Shown: positions 32,303-41,768 of the stretch, one piece after another
Numbering within the stretch: the first letter of the stretch is position 1
Layout of the letters: each line of letters starts with the position of its first letter
Origin: JBCCLJ01 sp039026915
Lineage (GTDB): Bacteria > Acidobacteriota > Thermoanaerobaculia > Multivoradales > Multivoraceae
DNA length: 51,261 bases
Assembly (NCBI GenBank): GCA_039026915.1
Contig: JBCCLJ010000021.1
Location: forward strand, 1 to 51,261
Direction of reading: 5' to 3'
Program-made: the position numbers and the translations under genes
The notes under the pieces: generated by a model
The model's input: only the letters and a program-made list of their open reading frames with translations
What the model was told of the DNA's origin: nothing
The model's database searches: none

Positions 32303-33763
32303 ATGCGGTTTGCGCTGTTCGTCCTTCTCTCACTGTTGATGTCGGGCTCGCTCCTGGGCTCTGACCCGGACAAGAAGCCACAGGATCATCCGGAGTTTCG
32401 AGGCGCGCTGCGCGCCGCCGACGCCTGGCTCGAGGCCGTGCGTCACTACGAGCGTGTTCCCGGTCTGTCGGTGGGCATCGTGCTCGATCAGGACCTCGTC
32501 TGGCACAAGGGCTACGGCTCGTCGAATCTGGAGAGCGGTCGCAGCGCCGACGCCGACACGATCTACAGTATCTGCAGTATCAGCAAGCTCTTCACCTCGA
32601 TCGGAGTTCTGCAGCTGAGGGACCGTGGAGAGCTGCGGCTCGACGAGACCGTCGGCGCCGTACTGCCCTGGTACGACCTGCAGCAGGTCCATGAGGGCAG
32701 CGCACCGCAGACTCTCGAGAGTCTGTTGACGCACTCTTCGGGCCTGCCGCGTGAGGCCGCCGGGCCCTACTGGGACGGACCCCGCTTCGACTTTCCCACC
32801 CGCGAGAAGATGATCGAGGGGCTGTCGAAACAGCAGACGCTCTATCCGTCGCAGCGTCTCTACCAGTACTCGAACCTGGGGATGTCCCTGCTCGGCGAGG
32901 TCATCCAGGAGCGCTCGAAGACGGAGTACGCCGACTACGTCCAGCGGCAGATCCTCGAGCCTCTCGGAATGGAAGACACGCGCCCGAGGTATCCGCTCGA
33001 GCTGCGCGGCGAGCAGCTCGCGATCGGCTACACCGGGATCGACCGGCGTCTGTCGCGCGATCCCGTCCCACCCTTCGACACGCGGGCGGTGACCGCAGCC
33101 GCCGGTTTCACGTCGACGGTCCGGGATCTTGCGCGCTTCGCCAGCTGGCAGTTCCGGCTTCTGGACGGACGGGAGACCGAGGTTCTCGCCCCGAACACGC
33201 TGCGCGAGATGCATCGGGTGCACTGGCTCGATTCCGACTGGAAGGCGAGCTACGGGCTCGGATTCAGCGTGCGACGCCAAGGGAGCCACACGGTCGTCGG
33301 TCACGGTGGCGGCTGCCCCGGCTACATCACGCAGTTCGCTCTCGTCCCTGAGCTCGAGCTCGGCGTCATCGTCCTGACGAACGCTGGCGACGGCCCGGCG
33401 TGGCAGCTGACGAACGGTCTGATCAGTGTCCTGAGTCAGGCGTTGAAGGCCTCGGGGAGCCCGACCGAGCCCGCCAAAGACCTCTCGGACTTCGAGGCCA
33501 CGTTCACTTCGTCGCCCTGGGGCGGCGAGATGGCCGTCCGGCAGTGGGGCGACCAGCTTGTCGCGATCGAGCTACCGACGATGAACCCCGGCGACTCGAC
33601 GGTGAAGCTCCGGCACGTCGAGGGCGACCGCTTCGTGCGGCTGACTGACTCTGGTCAGGAGCGGGAGCCGTGGCTGTTCGAGCGCGATGCCGACGGCCGC
33701 GTCGTGCGACTCGTGGTTCACGGCAACGTCAACGAACGCGTCGAGGGTCTCAGCCTGGAGTGA
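32303..33763 (+). CDS. Exported serine beta-lactamase-like hydrolase
   Basis: A 486-residue class C beta-lactamase/PBP-like esterase or peptidase family member. The signal peptide is RFALFVLLSLLMSGSLLGS. Catalytic motifs are S-x2-K as Ser92-Ile-Ser-Lys95, Y-x-N as YQYSNLG near 192, and the third box as GHGGGCPG near 334, where H-G-G replaces K-T-G as in many esterases of this group. The C-terminal 110 residues form a beta-rich domain (FEATFTSSPWGGEMAVRQWGDQL) seen in lipocalin-like tails of such enzymes. ATG 32303 has AGGAG six bases upstream and starts the signal peptide. It may act on D-amino-acid peptides, peptidoglycan fragments or esters; beta-lactamase activity itself is not implied. 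Confidence 0.9.
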   Translation: MRFALFVLLSLLMSGSLLGSDPDKKPQDHPEFRGALRAADAWLEAVRHYERVPGLSVGIVLDQDLVWHKGYGSSNLESGRSADADTIYSICSISKLFTSIGVLQLRDRGELRLDETVGAVLPWYDLQQVHEGSAPQTLESLLTHSSGLPREAAGPYWDGPRFDFPTREKMIEGLSKQQTLYPSQRLYQYSNLGMSLLGEVIQERSKTEYADYVQRQILEPLGMEDTRPRYPLELRGEQLAIGYTGIDRRLSRDPVPPFDTRAVTAAAGFTSTVRDLARFASWQFRLLDGRETEVLAPNTLREMHRVHWLDSDWKASYGLGFSVRRQGSHTVVGHGGGCPGYITQFALVPELELGVIVLTNAGDGPAWQLTNGLISVLSQALKASGSPTEPAKDLSDFEATFTSSPWGGEMAVRQWGDQLVAIELPTMNPGDSTVKLRHVEGDRFVRLTDSGQEREPWLFERDADGRVVRLVVHGNVNERVEGLSLE

Positions 33764-34163
33764 GGTTGAACATCCAGTGCACGCCGAAGCGGTCCGTGCA
33801 GCTGCCGAAGAAGTCGCCCCAGAACTGTTCTTCGAGCGGCATCGTGATGACACCGCCCTCAGCGAGGCGGGCAAAACGCTCTTGGGCGACTTCGACGCTC
33901 GGCGGCGCGTGCGAGATGTGAACGTTGCTGCCGGCCGTCACGGGGCTCTGCTCGCTCGGTACGTCGCTGCCCATGAGAACGCTGTCGCCGATCGGCAGTG
34001 AGACGTGCATCACCTTGGAGCGATCCTCCTCGGCGACCGGCATGTCTTCCGGTCCGTCCGCGAAGGTCATCATCGCCGCGAACTCGCCGCCGAAGACATC
34101 CTTGTAGAAGTCGAACGCAGCGCGACAGTCGCCGTCGAAGTTGAGGTAGGGGTCGAGGCTCAT
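33750..34163 (-). CDS. PhnB-like VOC-family protein
   Basis: A 137-residue glyoxalase/bleomycin-resistance-fold (VOC) protein of the PhnB type. Signatures are YLNFDGDCRAAFDFYKDVFGG at residues 6-26, HVSLPIGDSVLMGSDVP, and the C-terminal EEQFWGDFFGSCTDRFGVHWM. The last is the W-G-x2-F-G-x2-x-D-x-F-G-V-x-W pattern of this family. Function in the cell is unknown. A near-perfect AAGGAGAG ribosome-binding site lies upstream of ATG 34163. The gene converges on the serine hydrolase gene and overlaps its end by 14 bases. Confidence 0.9.
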   Translation of the reverse strand: MSLDPYLNFDGDCRAAFDFYKDVFGGEFAAMMTFADGPEDMPVAEEDRSKVMHVSLPIGDSVLMGSDVPSEQSPVTAGSNVHISHAPPSVEVAQERFARLAEGGVITMPLEEQFWGDFFGSCTDRFGVHWMFNLTPG

Positions 34164-34265
34164 GAGCGTCTCTCCTTGTGGGTTCTCAGGGAGGTTACGC
34201 GAAGGGCCCCGACGGGTTGCGCCACTCGTTCCGTCCTCGGTAATGGTGTACATTAGTCGGCGTCG

Positions 34266-35525
34266 ATGTCTGTGCGCCGCCTTCTCAGTCCGCTCATCAG
34301 TTCGCGTCTCCTGGCTCCAGAACGCCTGCGGGCCCAGCGCCGCAAGGCCGAGGCAAAGCGAGTGCGTTCCGGGCGAGGTCACGTCGTCGAGGCCTTCGTG
34401 CAGCTCGACGATCCCTACACGTATCTTCTGGCTCAGCGCCTCGTCGAGTTCGTCGAGCGCTTCGACGTGGAGCTCCTCTTTCATCTGGTGCCCCCTCCAG
34501 ACGAAGCCTCGGCTCCTGAGGCCGAGCTCCTGACGTCCTACTCGCTGGTCGACGCTCGCCGCCTCGCCGCGCGACACGGCCTGCAGTTCGACGCGGTCCA
34601 GGAGCCTTCGCCCGACGCGGTGGACGACGCCCAGCGCTACTGGCTCGACGTCGACGAGAGCGAGCGACTCACAGCTACGGTGCTCTGCGGAGAGTTCCTC
34701 TGGGCCGGAGCGGATTTGCCGTCGTCCCCGCGCTCCAGCACCGTCGAGACGGCGCTCACTCGAGGCGCGCGACACCGCGATGCCCTCGGGCACTATCTGG
34801 GCGCCACCTGCTTCTACGAAGGCGAGTGGTTCTGGGGAATCGACCGCCTGCCTTATCTCGAAGAGCGCCTCGAAGAGCTCGGTGCCCGAAACGGCTCCGA
34901 GGTCGCGGTCTGGGTCGACGAGGGAGGCGGGCAGGGCGAGCCCGAAGAGGCCGGAGCCCGCGACCTGCACTGGTATCTCTCGTTCCGGTCGCCGTACACC
35001 TGGGTCGCCGCCGAGCGCGTCGTGCAGTTGGCAGAGCGCCATGGAGCGAGGCTTCAGTTGCGCTATGTGCTGCCGATGGTGATGCGCGGCCTTCCCGTGA
35101 ATCCAAAGAAGGGGCGCTACATCCTCTTGGACACGAACCGGGAGGCGCGACGGCGCGGCGTTGCCTTCGGGCGCATCTGCGACCCTGTCGGGGAGCCGGT
35201 GGAACGCGGCTACTCCCTCCTGCCGTGGGCGATCGACCAGGGGCAAGGCAACAGCTACGTCTTGTCGTTCCTTCGGCAGGTGTGGTCCGAAGGAACGAAC
35301 GCCGGCAACGACCGTGGACTGCAGCGCATCGTCGAGTCGGCTGGCCTCGACTGGCAGGAGGCCCGTGCTCATCTCGGCTCGACCGACTGGAAGAGCGTCG
35401 CCGAGGCCAACCGAATCGAGCTGTTCGATCTCGGGCTCTGGGGAGTTCCGTCGTTTCGCGTCGATCAGGTCGCCGTCTGGGGCCAGGATCGACTCTGGGT
35501 CATCGAAGAAGAGCTCCGGCGCTGA
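34266..35525 (+). CDS. Tandem DsbA/HCCA-isomerase-like thioredoxin-fold protein
   Basis: A 419-residue protein that looks like two thioredoxin-fold domains of the 2-hydroxychromene-2-carboxylate isomerase/DsbA group joined head to tail. The second domain is typical: WYLSFRSPYTWVAAERV near 236, which has the S-P-Y motif of HCCA isomerases, a long helical insertion, and GLWGVPSFRVDQVAVWGQDRL at the end. The first domain starts at FVQLDDPYTYLLAQRLVEFV near 44, with D-P-Y in place of S-P-Y. No C-x2-C redox motif is present in either, so a glutathione-type isomerase or transferase role is more likely than disulfide exchange. No ribosome-binding site is evident before ATG 34266; TACATT at 34249-34254 is a possible -10 box. 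Confidence 0.82.
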   Translation: MSVRRLLSPLISSRLLAPERLRAQRRKAEAKRVRSGRGHVVEAFVQLDDPYTYLLAQRLVEFVERFDVELLFHLVPPPDEASAPEAELLTSYSLVDARRLAARHGLQFDAVQEPSPDAVDDAQRYWLDVDESERLTATVLCGEFLWAGADLPSSPRSSTVETALTRGARHRDALGHYLGATCFYEGEWFWGIDRLPYLEERLEELGARNGSEVAVWVDEGGGQGEPEEAGARDLHWYLSFRSPYTWVAAERVVQLAERHGARLQLRYVLPMVMRGLPVNPKKGRYILLDTNREARRRGVAFGRICDPVGEPVERGYSLLPWAIDQGQGNSYVLSFLRQVWSEGTNAGNDRGLQRIVESAGLDWQEARAHLGSTDWKSVAEANRIELFDLGLWGVPSFRVDQVAVWGQDRLWVIEEELRR

Positions 35526-35551
35526 GGCCGGAGTGGAACCAAGGAGAGAGC

Positions 35552-35998
35552 ATGGGAACGTTCGTCAACGAGGTGGCGCCGAGCTCACCCGAGCAGATCG
35601 CAGCGATGCAGGAAGAGGGCCCCGAGGGTCCCATCTACATGGTCAACCTGCTGAAGTTCAAAGAGAAGGCGGAGTATCAAGACGGCCGTGAGACCACGCT
35701 GACCGGTCGCGAGGCGTACCAGATCTACGGCCAGGCCGTCGGCCAGATCATCCAGAACTACGGTGGCTTCGTCTGCTTCGCTGCCGACGTGACGCATCTC
35801 ACTCTCGGGCAGGTCGATGATCTCTGGGACGAGGTGGCGATCGCCTGCTATCCGTCGCGCAGGCAGCTGCTCGAGATGTCGATCTCGGCCGAGTGGCAAG
35901 AAGCCGCGGTCCACCGCACGGCCGGGCTCGAGGGCCAGCTCAACATCGAGACGGTGCTCTTTCCCGGCATGAAGGTCGGACCGGCGACGGCGGGGTGA
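35552..35998 (+). CDS. DUF1330-like small protein
   Basis: A 148-residue protein of the dimeric alpha/beta-barrel type, resembling DUF1330. It has PIYMVNLLKFKEKAEY near 27-42, a central GREAYQIYGQAVGQIIQNYGG, WDEVAIACYPSRRQLLEMSISAEWQEA near 95, and a final beta strand. Members of this fold bind small hydrophobic ligands or act as monooxygenase-like enzymes, but DUF1330 function is unknown. AAGGAGAG precedes ATG 35552. It follows the DsbA-like gene by 26 bases and is likely co-transcribed with it. Confidence 0.85.
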   Translation: MGTFVNEVAPSSPEQIAAMQEEGPEGPIYMVNLLKFKEKAEYQDGRETTLTGREAYQIYGQAVGQIIQNYGGFVCFAADVTHLTLGQVDDLWDEVAIACYPSRRQLLEMSISAEWQEAAVHRTAGLEGQLNIETVLFPGMKVGPATAG

Positions 35999-36246
35999 GA
36001 CCCGGCTGGTGGGATTCGGTTTCGGCGCGAGGTGCTGGGCGTATCTGACCGGCCGATTGCGCGGCCGTGCTGGCGCCGAGCTGCGGATTGCGGTGACGGA
36101 CTCGGCTCCCGCGGCGGGAGCTTTGACGGGATGGCCGCGTCGAGCAGATGAGGCCACGTTGCGCGGCCCCACCTGCTGCTTCTGCGGCCTCATCGAGGAC
36201 GAGGCCCAAGTTCTTTGCGTCAGGATCTGGAAAGGTCCAGCCGCTC

Positions 36247-39200
36247 TCAAGGCTTCCACGACTTGTCCGGATACGGCGGCGGCTCCGGAACCTCACGCGG
36301 ATCCTCGGCGATCTTCTGCAGCAGATGCTCGACGGCCGCTTCGAGCTGGCGATCGCGGCCGTTGAAGGTCTCGTGCGGCAGGTTGTCGACGACGATGTCG
36401 GGCTCGACGCCCCAGCCTTCGATGAGCCATTCGCGCTCCGGTCCGTAGACGCCGGTCTGCGGCGCCCGGGCGATGCCGCCGTCGGTCAGACGGTTGTTGC
36501 TGCTGAGCCAGATCTCGCCGCCCCAGGTGCGGGTGCCGATGACCGGTCCGAGGCCGAGGCGCCGAAAGCCTTCTGCAAAGGCCTCACCGTCGGACGCGGT
36601 GTTCTCGTCGACGAGGACGACCATGTGTCCACGGAAGGCGTACTGCATGTTCCAGGTCGGAATCCCGACGCGGCCCTTCCAGTAGAACCACGCGCGGCGC
36701 ATCAGCTTCTCGAGGATGATGCTGTCGATGTTGCCGCCGCGGTTGTGACGCGCGTCGATGATCAACCCCTGGCGATCGAAGACCGGGTAGAAGTTCCGGT
36801 ACCACTCGGAGAGGTTGCTGCTGCCCATTGCACGAAGGTGCACGTAGCCGATACGGCTGTCGCCCAGGTCCTCGACTTCGAGCCGGCGGCTGTACTGCCA
36901 GTCGTGGTAGCGCAGGTTCGATTCGTTGGCCTGCGGCGTCACCAGAACGTCGCGGGATTCGCTGGCTCCTGCGTCGCGCACGGTGAGCCTGACGGGCTGT
37001 CCGGCCTGGTTGCGGAGCAGTTCGCCCGGTGAGCGCACATCGAGGAGGGACGTGCCGTTGATGGCGACGAGGACGTCGCCGTTCTCGATCCGGTGGTACG
37101 GGTCGGAGAGCGGCCCGCGCCACTCCGGGTAGTCGGCATCGGCGCGATAGATGTGCTCGATGACGTAGCCGCCAGCGCCCGGATCACGGACGAGCCGGGC
37201 GCCGAGGTTGGCGACGTTGATGTTGTCCTCCAGCTCTGGGAAGTCGCCGCCGCGCACGCTGACGTGAAGCGCCGACAGTTCAGCAACGACTTCGCCGATG
37301 AGATCGGAGAGCTCGTCGCGCGTCGTCACGCGGGAGAGCAGCGCCTGGTACTTCTCGAGCACCGCTTCCCAGTCGAGCCCGTGCATGCCGGGGTCGTAGA
37401 AGTAGTCGCGCTCCAGGCGCCAGGCATCGACGAAGATCTGCTCGTAGTCCTCGGCGAGCGAAACCGGGAAGCGCCAGCCGCTGAGATCGACGCGGGTCTT
37501 GCCGGGGTCGGCCTTCTTGGGGGCGGCGTCGACGACGTGCAGTGCGCTGCCCGTGCGAACGAGCGCCTTCTTGCGGTCCCCTGAGTGCTGGAATCCGCGC
37601 ACTCCGGAGACGATCGTCACCGGCTCGGAATCCGGCTTCGTGGCCAGCCCCAACAGATCGGTCGAAGCCCCGGGGCCAGAGCCTCGGGACAGGTAGACCA
37701 CCGCGTCGTGTACGGCCGACAGACCGAAGTAGTTGCCGGAGCTCACCGGCAGCTTCCAGATGCGGCTCGAGAGACCCTCCGGGTCGATGGTGACGCTGTC
37801 GTCTTCGTCAGACTCTTCTTCCTTCGCTTCCGCGTCGTCCTTCTTCGCCGCTTTCTCCGCCTGCTCTGCCTCCCGCGTGAGCTCGTCTTCGGGCCAGAAG
37901 GTTGGACGCGAATCCGCGGCGAGGCCGACCTGATAGATCTCCATCGGCTGGTCGAAGTAAGGCTCGGGTTGGCGCGGGCCCCAGGGGCTGCCGACGAGCG
38001 AGCGCAGATTGCGATCCGAAAGAAGGTACAGCCACTCGCCGTCGGGGGACCAGGAAGGCGAGTACGAGTTCGTGCGGTCACTGGTGACCTCGAAGAGGTC
38101 CCCGCTCTCCAGGTCCGCAATGAACACCTGGAAGTAGGTGTTGGGCGCCGCCTCGGAGAAGGCGAGGTAGCGGCCGTCGGGCGACCATTCGAAGCTGGCA
38201 ATGCCCTCGCGGCCCTGAGAGAGCACGGTTTCGTCGCCGCTCTCGACAAAGGCAACCCGCAGGTCGTTGTTCTTGTCGGAGAACGCGATCTTCGAACCGT
38301 CGGGTGAGGCGATGCCGCCGAAGCGCAGAATCTGACCACCGTTCGTAATCTGTCGGCGCTCCCCCTGGCCGTTGGCGGGCACGCTGTAGAACTCGACCTC
38401 TCGCGTGGCGTCCGAAAGAAGGAGCACGTTGTCTTCGTCGAGGAAGGCGGCATCGCGGTAGCGCACGCCCGGCTGACGATCGATCTGTAGCCGACGACCG
38501 CTCTTCGCCGGAAAGACGAAGACGCGGCCCCGGGTCGTCAGGACGACGCGCTCCCCGGTCTCGTCGAGGTTCATCGAAGTCATGCGGCTCATCGGCTCGT
38601 CTTCCCAGCGCTCGGCGCGCAGATCGAAGTCCGAGCGCAGCGTGATGTCGAGAGCGCGGTCGTCGCCGCTGGCGGCGTCGAAGAGGCGCAGGTCGGCGCC
38701 CAGTCGGTAGACGATACGGGTGCTGTTGCCCGAGGCGTCGAGCGCCGGCGACTTGACGTCCCACTCCGTGTGATCCGTGTGCTGCTGCCTCTCGCCGCCG
38801 TCGAGCGGCATCGACCAGAGGTTCATCATGCCGCTGCGATCGTTGACCCAGATCACGCGGTCGCCCGCGACCATCGGTGAATGATCCTCGCCGGGAAAGT
38901 CGGCCGTGAGGTTCACCGCTTCGTCGGCACCCTCGTCGAAGCGCCAGAGATTGCGCGCGGTGCCGCCCTGGTAGCGACGGGTGTTGTTGCGATGGAAACC
39001 GGGGCGCGTGAAGACGAGCCGCTGGCCGTCGGCGCTGTAGCTTCCATCGCCCGCCTGCGACAGCGGGATGCGACGCAGAGCACCACTCTCGAGGTCGACG
39101 GCGACGAGCTGAGGGCTCGGCAGAGTGGAGTAGCGACGCGTGCTGAAGAGCACCTCACCGGCCGGCGTCCAGCCGACGACGGTCGAAGGGTCGTTCTCCC

Positions 39201-39528
39201 AGGTCAGGCGCTGCGGCGTGCCGCCGTCGAGCGGCATGACGTAGACCTCGCGGGGGCCGTCGTAGGAGGCGGTGAACGCCACGCGCGTGCCGTCGGGCGA
39301 GATCGCGGGGTTGCTCTCCGAACCCTCATGGCTCGTCAGGCGCTGGGCGACGCCGCCCTCGGCACCGACGACCCAGAGGTCGCCCTCGGCGGCGAAGACG
39401 ATCGTGGAGCCGTGCAGGCTGGGGTGACGGTAGTAGCCCTTGCGGCCTCCTTGCGCCCCGGCGGGTGGGCTCAGGAGCAGGGAGAGAACGGTGAGAAGAA
39501 GCAGACGAGAAGCAGTTCGCAGACGCAT
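36247..39528 (-). CDS. Tricorn-like S41 protease, exported
   Basis: A 1093-residue protease of the tricorn type that degrades peptides. A signal peptide (LLLLTVLSLLLSPPAGAQ) shows export, unlike archaeal tricorn. Two WD40/PD40 propellers follow (about 30-560), with many PDG turns such as AISPDGTRVAFTASYDG and SWSPDGEWLYLLSD. A highly charged Glu/Lys/Asp linker spans about 565-595. The catalytic part then has a tricorn C1 helical domain (about 700-790) with the histidine segment ALHVSVRGGD. A PDZ follows (about 800-890), and the S41 core ends the protein. Its nucleophile is Ser979 in ENTASDGEAFAEGF, and the downstream region ends EGWGVEPDIVVDN, which carries the family Glu. GGAGGA precedes ATG 39528. 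The 248 bases after the gene hold no supported gene. Confidence 0.93.
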   Translation of the reverse strand: MRLRTASRLLLLTVLSLLLSPPAGAQGGRKGYYRHPSLHGSTIVFAAEGDLWVVGAEGGVAQRLTSHEGSESNPAISPDGTRVAFTASYDGPREVYVMPLDGGTPQRLTWENDPSTVVGWTPAGEVLFSTRRYSTLPSPQLVAVDLESGALRRIPLSQAGDGSYSADGQRLVFTRPGFHRNNTRRYQGGTARNLWRFDEGADEAVNLTADFPGEDHSPMVAGDRVIWVNDRSGMMNLWSMPLDGGERQQHTDHTEWDVKSPALDASGNSTRIVYRLGADLRLFDAASGDDRALDITLRSDFDLRAERWEDEPMSRMTSMNLDETGERVVLTTRGRVFVFPAKSGRRLQIDRQPGVRYRDAAFLDEDNVLLLSDATREVEFYSVPANGQGERRQITNGGQILRFGGIASPDGSKIAFSDKNNDLRVAFVESGDETVLSQGREGIASFEWSPDGRYLAFSEAAPNTYFQVFIADLESGDLFEVTSDRTNSYSPSWSPDGEWLYLLSDRNLRSLVGSPWGPRQPEPYFDQPMEIYQVGLAADSRPTFWPEDELTREAEQAEKAAKKDDAEAKEEESDEDDSVTIDPEGLSSRIWKLPVSSGNYFGLSAVHDAVVYLSRGSGPGASTDLLGLATKPDSEPVTIVSGVRGFQHSGDRKKALVRTGSALHVVDAAPKKADPGKTRVDLSGWRFPVSLAEDYEQIFVDAWRLERDYFYDPGMHGLDWEAVLEKYQALLSRVTTRDELSDLIGEVVAELSALHVSVRGGDFPELEDNINVANLGARLVRDPGAGGYVIEHIYRADADYPEWRGPLSDPYHRIENGDVLVAINGTSLLDVRSPGELLRNQAGQPVRLTVRDAGASESRDVLVTPQANESNLRYHDWQYSRRLEVEDLGDSRIGYVHLRAMGSSNLSEWYRNFYPVFDRQGLIIDARHNRGGNIDSIILEKLMRRAWFYWKGRVGIPTWNMQYAFRGHMVVLVDENTASDGEAFAEGFRRLGLGPVIGTRTWGGEIWLSSNNRLTDGGIARAPQTGVYGPEREWLIEGWGVEPDIVVDNLPHETFNGRDRQLEAAVEHLLQKIAEDPREVPEPPPYPDKSWKP

Positions 39529-39648
39529 GAAGTCCTCCAGGAGGTCTCACGACCTCGGGGCGTCGAACAACGTTCGGTGGCTTTGCCCTAGAGTACGAAG
39601 AGAACGCCTCTCTGTCCCGGATCCCGGACGAATCCGTCCGCCGAGCCC

Positions 39649-41604
39649 CTACCAGTCGACGACGCCGAGCTCGTCCGCGGTCGGGACGCGAACCGTGCCC
39701 TTTGCCCGCGCCAGGATCCAGTCGAGCAGGGTGTGCGTCACGACGTTCGTTCCCGGCTCGCCGGGTCGCCCGGTGCCGACCGAGTCGTCGGCGGCCATGA
39801 AGTCGGTGTGCCCGTAGAGCGCTGCGTCGATCTCCGGATCGATCGCGCTCCTCGCTTTGGCCGCTTCCGACTGGCTCGTTCCGGCGGCGCTGATCGAGGT
39901 GTAGTCGGTCACCTTGGGGAACGGGTTCGCTCGCGGGCCCTGGGACGCCACATAGACGGGCGAGGCGACGAGCGTCTTGTCGATGTCGTGCCGCACGCCG
40001 TTCTGATCGACCGAGATCCGGGCGAAACTGCCCAGGAACTGCGAGTCGATGTCGTAGCGGCGGGACTGATACCAGGTGATGCCGTTGAGTGCGCGCGCAT
40101 CGAGCGTCACGCGGCCCGACTCGGCGAGCTCGACACGGATCGGTTCGACGTTCGTACGCCGAGGCGTGTAGCCCGCCTGCTGGATGTAGGACGTGACGCT
40201 CGTCGGATTGGCGCCGCCACGGACCATGCGATCGAGGAACTGACCGTTCATGAACACCCAGCCGTTCAGCGGACCGTCCTCGCCGGCTTCACCCTGTCCG
40301 CCGCCGTCGAGCCAGCCGTAGACGCGGTTGGGGTCGATCTGATCCTGAGACGGCGGGCAGGGAGGCTGCGCTCCCTGCGGACCGTCAGCAGCGCACGTGC
40401 CCTCGGACCCGGCCTTCGACTGGAAATCGAGGCGACCGGAGCGCACTCCGAGCATCGTCAGGATCGGAGCCTGAAGGAACGTGCCGGGGATCGGATCGTC
40501 GTCGAACGAGAAGCCCGCGTGCGCCCGGTTCGTCAGGCGCAGGCCGACGCCGCCGCACTGCTCCTCGGGCAGGTGGTAGCCGAGGACGAAGCACAGCGCG
40601 GCGGGGTGCGGGAGTGAAGCCGGCGCCATGACGGACTCTTCGTCCGGCTCGAGCACGTAGTAGAGGCCTTGCAGAGCGGAGCGAACGCCGAGGCCCGTCC
40701 CGAGCGTGATGCCCTGCAGCGTCGCACCGACGACCGGCTCCGTGCCGGAGCGCAAAGCGCCAACCGTCTCCGCATGACTCGCCAAGGCCTCCGGCGTCAG
40801 CGTATCGCCACGCCCGAGGGCGGGGCCGCCGTCGAGGAAGACGAGTCCGGCGAGGAGCTCGTCACCGCGCGCTCCGCTCTGCGTGCGTCGGCCGGCGAAG
40901 TTCGCCACGAAGCCGCCGCCCTGGGAGTGACCGGCGAGAAAGACGTTGCTCGTGCCGGCGTCGCTCTCGAAGAGCGCCATCAAGGCCTCGAGATCGGCCG
41001 CTGCGGTCTCGAAGCCCCAGTCCCAGGCGAAGTTGAGGTCGCCTTGCGTCAGCGGTTCGAAGACCGCGCGCGACGCGCCCAGAAGCGTGTCGTAGTTGCC
41101 GTTCGGCGGCAGCTTGAGCAGACCCCTTTCGGTGAACGCCTCGGGTCCGTAGTAATAGCTCACGGCGCGCTTGGGATCGTCGTTCTTCCAGCCTGCGAGC
41201 ACGCCGCGCGTGTCTTCGATGTGGCTGCCTCTTCGATCGACGATCCAGAACTCGATCACGCAAGGGTGGACCGACTCTCCGACGCCGCACTCACGGTCGC
41301 TCGCCCGTTGCACGATCTGTGAGGCGGTCTGAAGCCACATCCCCGGAGTGCTGCTGAAACCGGGCTGCCCGAGAACGACTGCGTCCGCGGTGGCCCCTCC
41401 CCCTCGCGGACGCAGACGTAGGAAGGTGGCCCGGTCGAGCGCGTCCGGAGTGTCGGGGGCGTCGTGCCCAGCGATCTGCACCAGCTCGCCGACGACTCCG
41501 GGATAGCCGGGTACCGTGCCGCCTTCGCCCGGAAGGAGCGAGGCCAGTGAGGGTGCAGCGACGGCGAGGGCGGCGAGCGTCACGGCGAGTCGTGTGGGTT
41601 TCAT
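39649..41604 (-). CDS. Exported alpha/beta hydrolase-like protein
   Basis: A 651-residue exported protein of uncertain family. The signal peptide is LAVTLAALAVAAPSLASL. The nucleophile elbow GHSQGGGF places Ser227 as the catalytic residue, preceded by VFLAGHS and by VVLGQPGFSSTP near 78, which resembles the oxyanion-hole loop of alpha/beta hydrolases. A long insertion of about 150 residues with paired Cys (AGSEGTCAADG and QPPCPPSQ) follows, and a late segment contains LYGHTDFMAADDS, whose His/Asp are candidates for the rest of the triad. It is much longer than typical esterases. It starts at ATG 41604 and is divergent from the enolase-superfamily gene. An esterase, lipase or depolymerase role is possible, but the substrate is unknown. 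Confidence 0.75.
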   Translation of the reverse strand: MKPTRLAVTLAALAVAAPSLASLLPGEGGTVPGYPGVVGELVQIAGHDAPDTPDALDRATFLRLRPRGGGATADAVVLGQPGFSSTPGMWLQTASQIVQRASDRECGVGESVHPCVIEFWIVDRRGSHIEDTRGVLAGWKNDDPKRAVSYYYGPEAFTERGLLKLPPNGNYDTLLGASRAVFEPLTQGDLNFAWDWGFETAAADLEALMALFESDAGTSNVFLAGHSQGGGFVANFAGRRTQSGARGDELLAGLVFLDGGPALGRGDTLTPEALASHAETVGALRSGTEPVVGATLQGITLGTGLGVRSALQGLYYVLEPDEESVMAPASLPHPAALCFVLGYHLPEEQCGGVGLRLTNRAHAGFSFDDDPIPGTFLQAPILTMLGVRSGRLDFQSKAGSEGTCAADGPQGAQPPCPPSQDQIDPNRVYGWLDGGGQGEAGEDGPLNGWVFMNGQFLDRMVRGGANPTSVTSYIQQAGYTPRRTNVEPIRVELAESGRVTLDARALNGITWYQSRRYDIDSQFLGSFARISVDQNGVRHDIDKTLVASPVYVASQGPRANPFPKVTDYTSISAAGTSQSEAAKARSAIDPEIDAALYGHTDFMAADDSVGTGRPGEPGTNVVTHTLLDWILARAKGTVRVPTADELGVVDW

Positions 41605-41768
41605 CGGTGGCTCCGTTGTCCAAGGTCGCGCTTCCGGCGTCGAAGCCGAGGCGCCACGTGGATTCGTCAGGCGTGCGTCCTGGGAGGAGGATCGTGGACG
41701 AACGCTATCCGATCGGGCGCGCCGGGCTGTGTGGGCCGACGCGTAACATGGCAGCGACCGGGAACGCC

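Noticed and set aside
36009..36365. Plus-strand frame of 118 codons with a CCFCGL segment
   Set aside because: It overlaps the end of the tricorn-like gene by 119 bases on the opposite strand, has no ribosome-binding site, and only a short Cys motif suggests coding.
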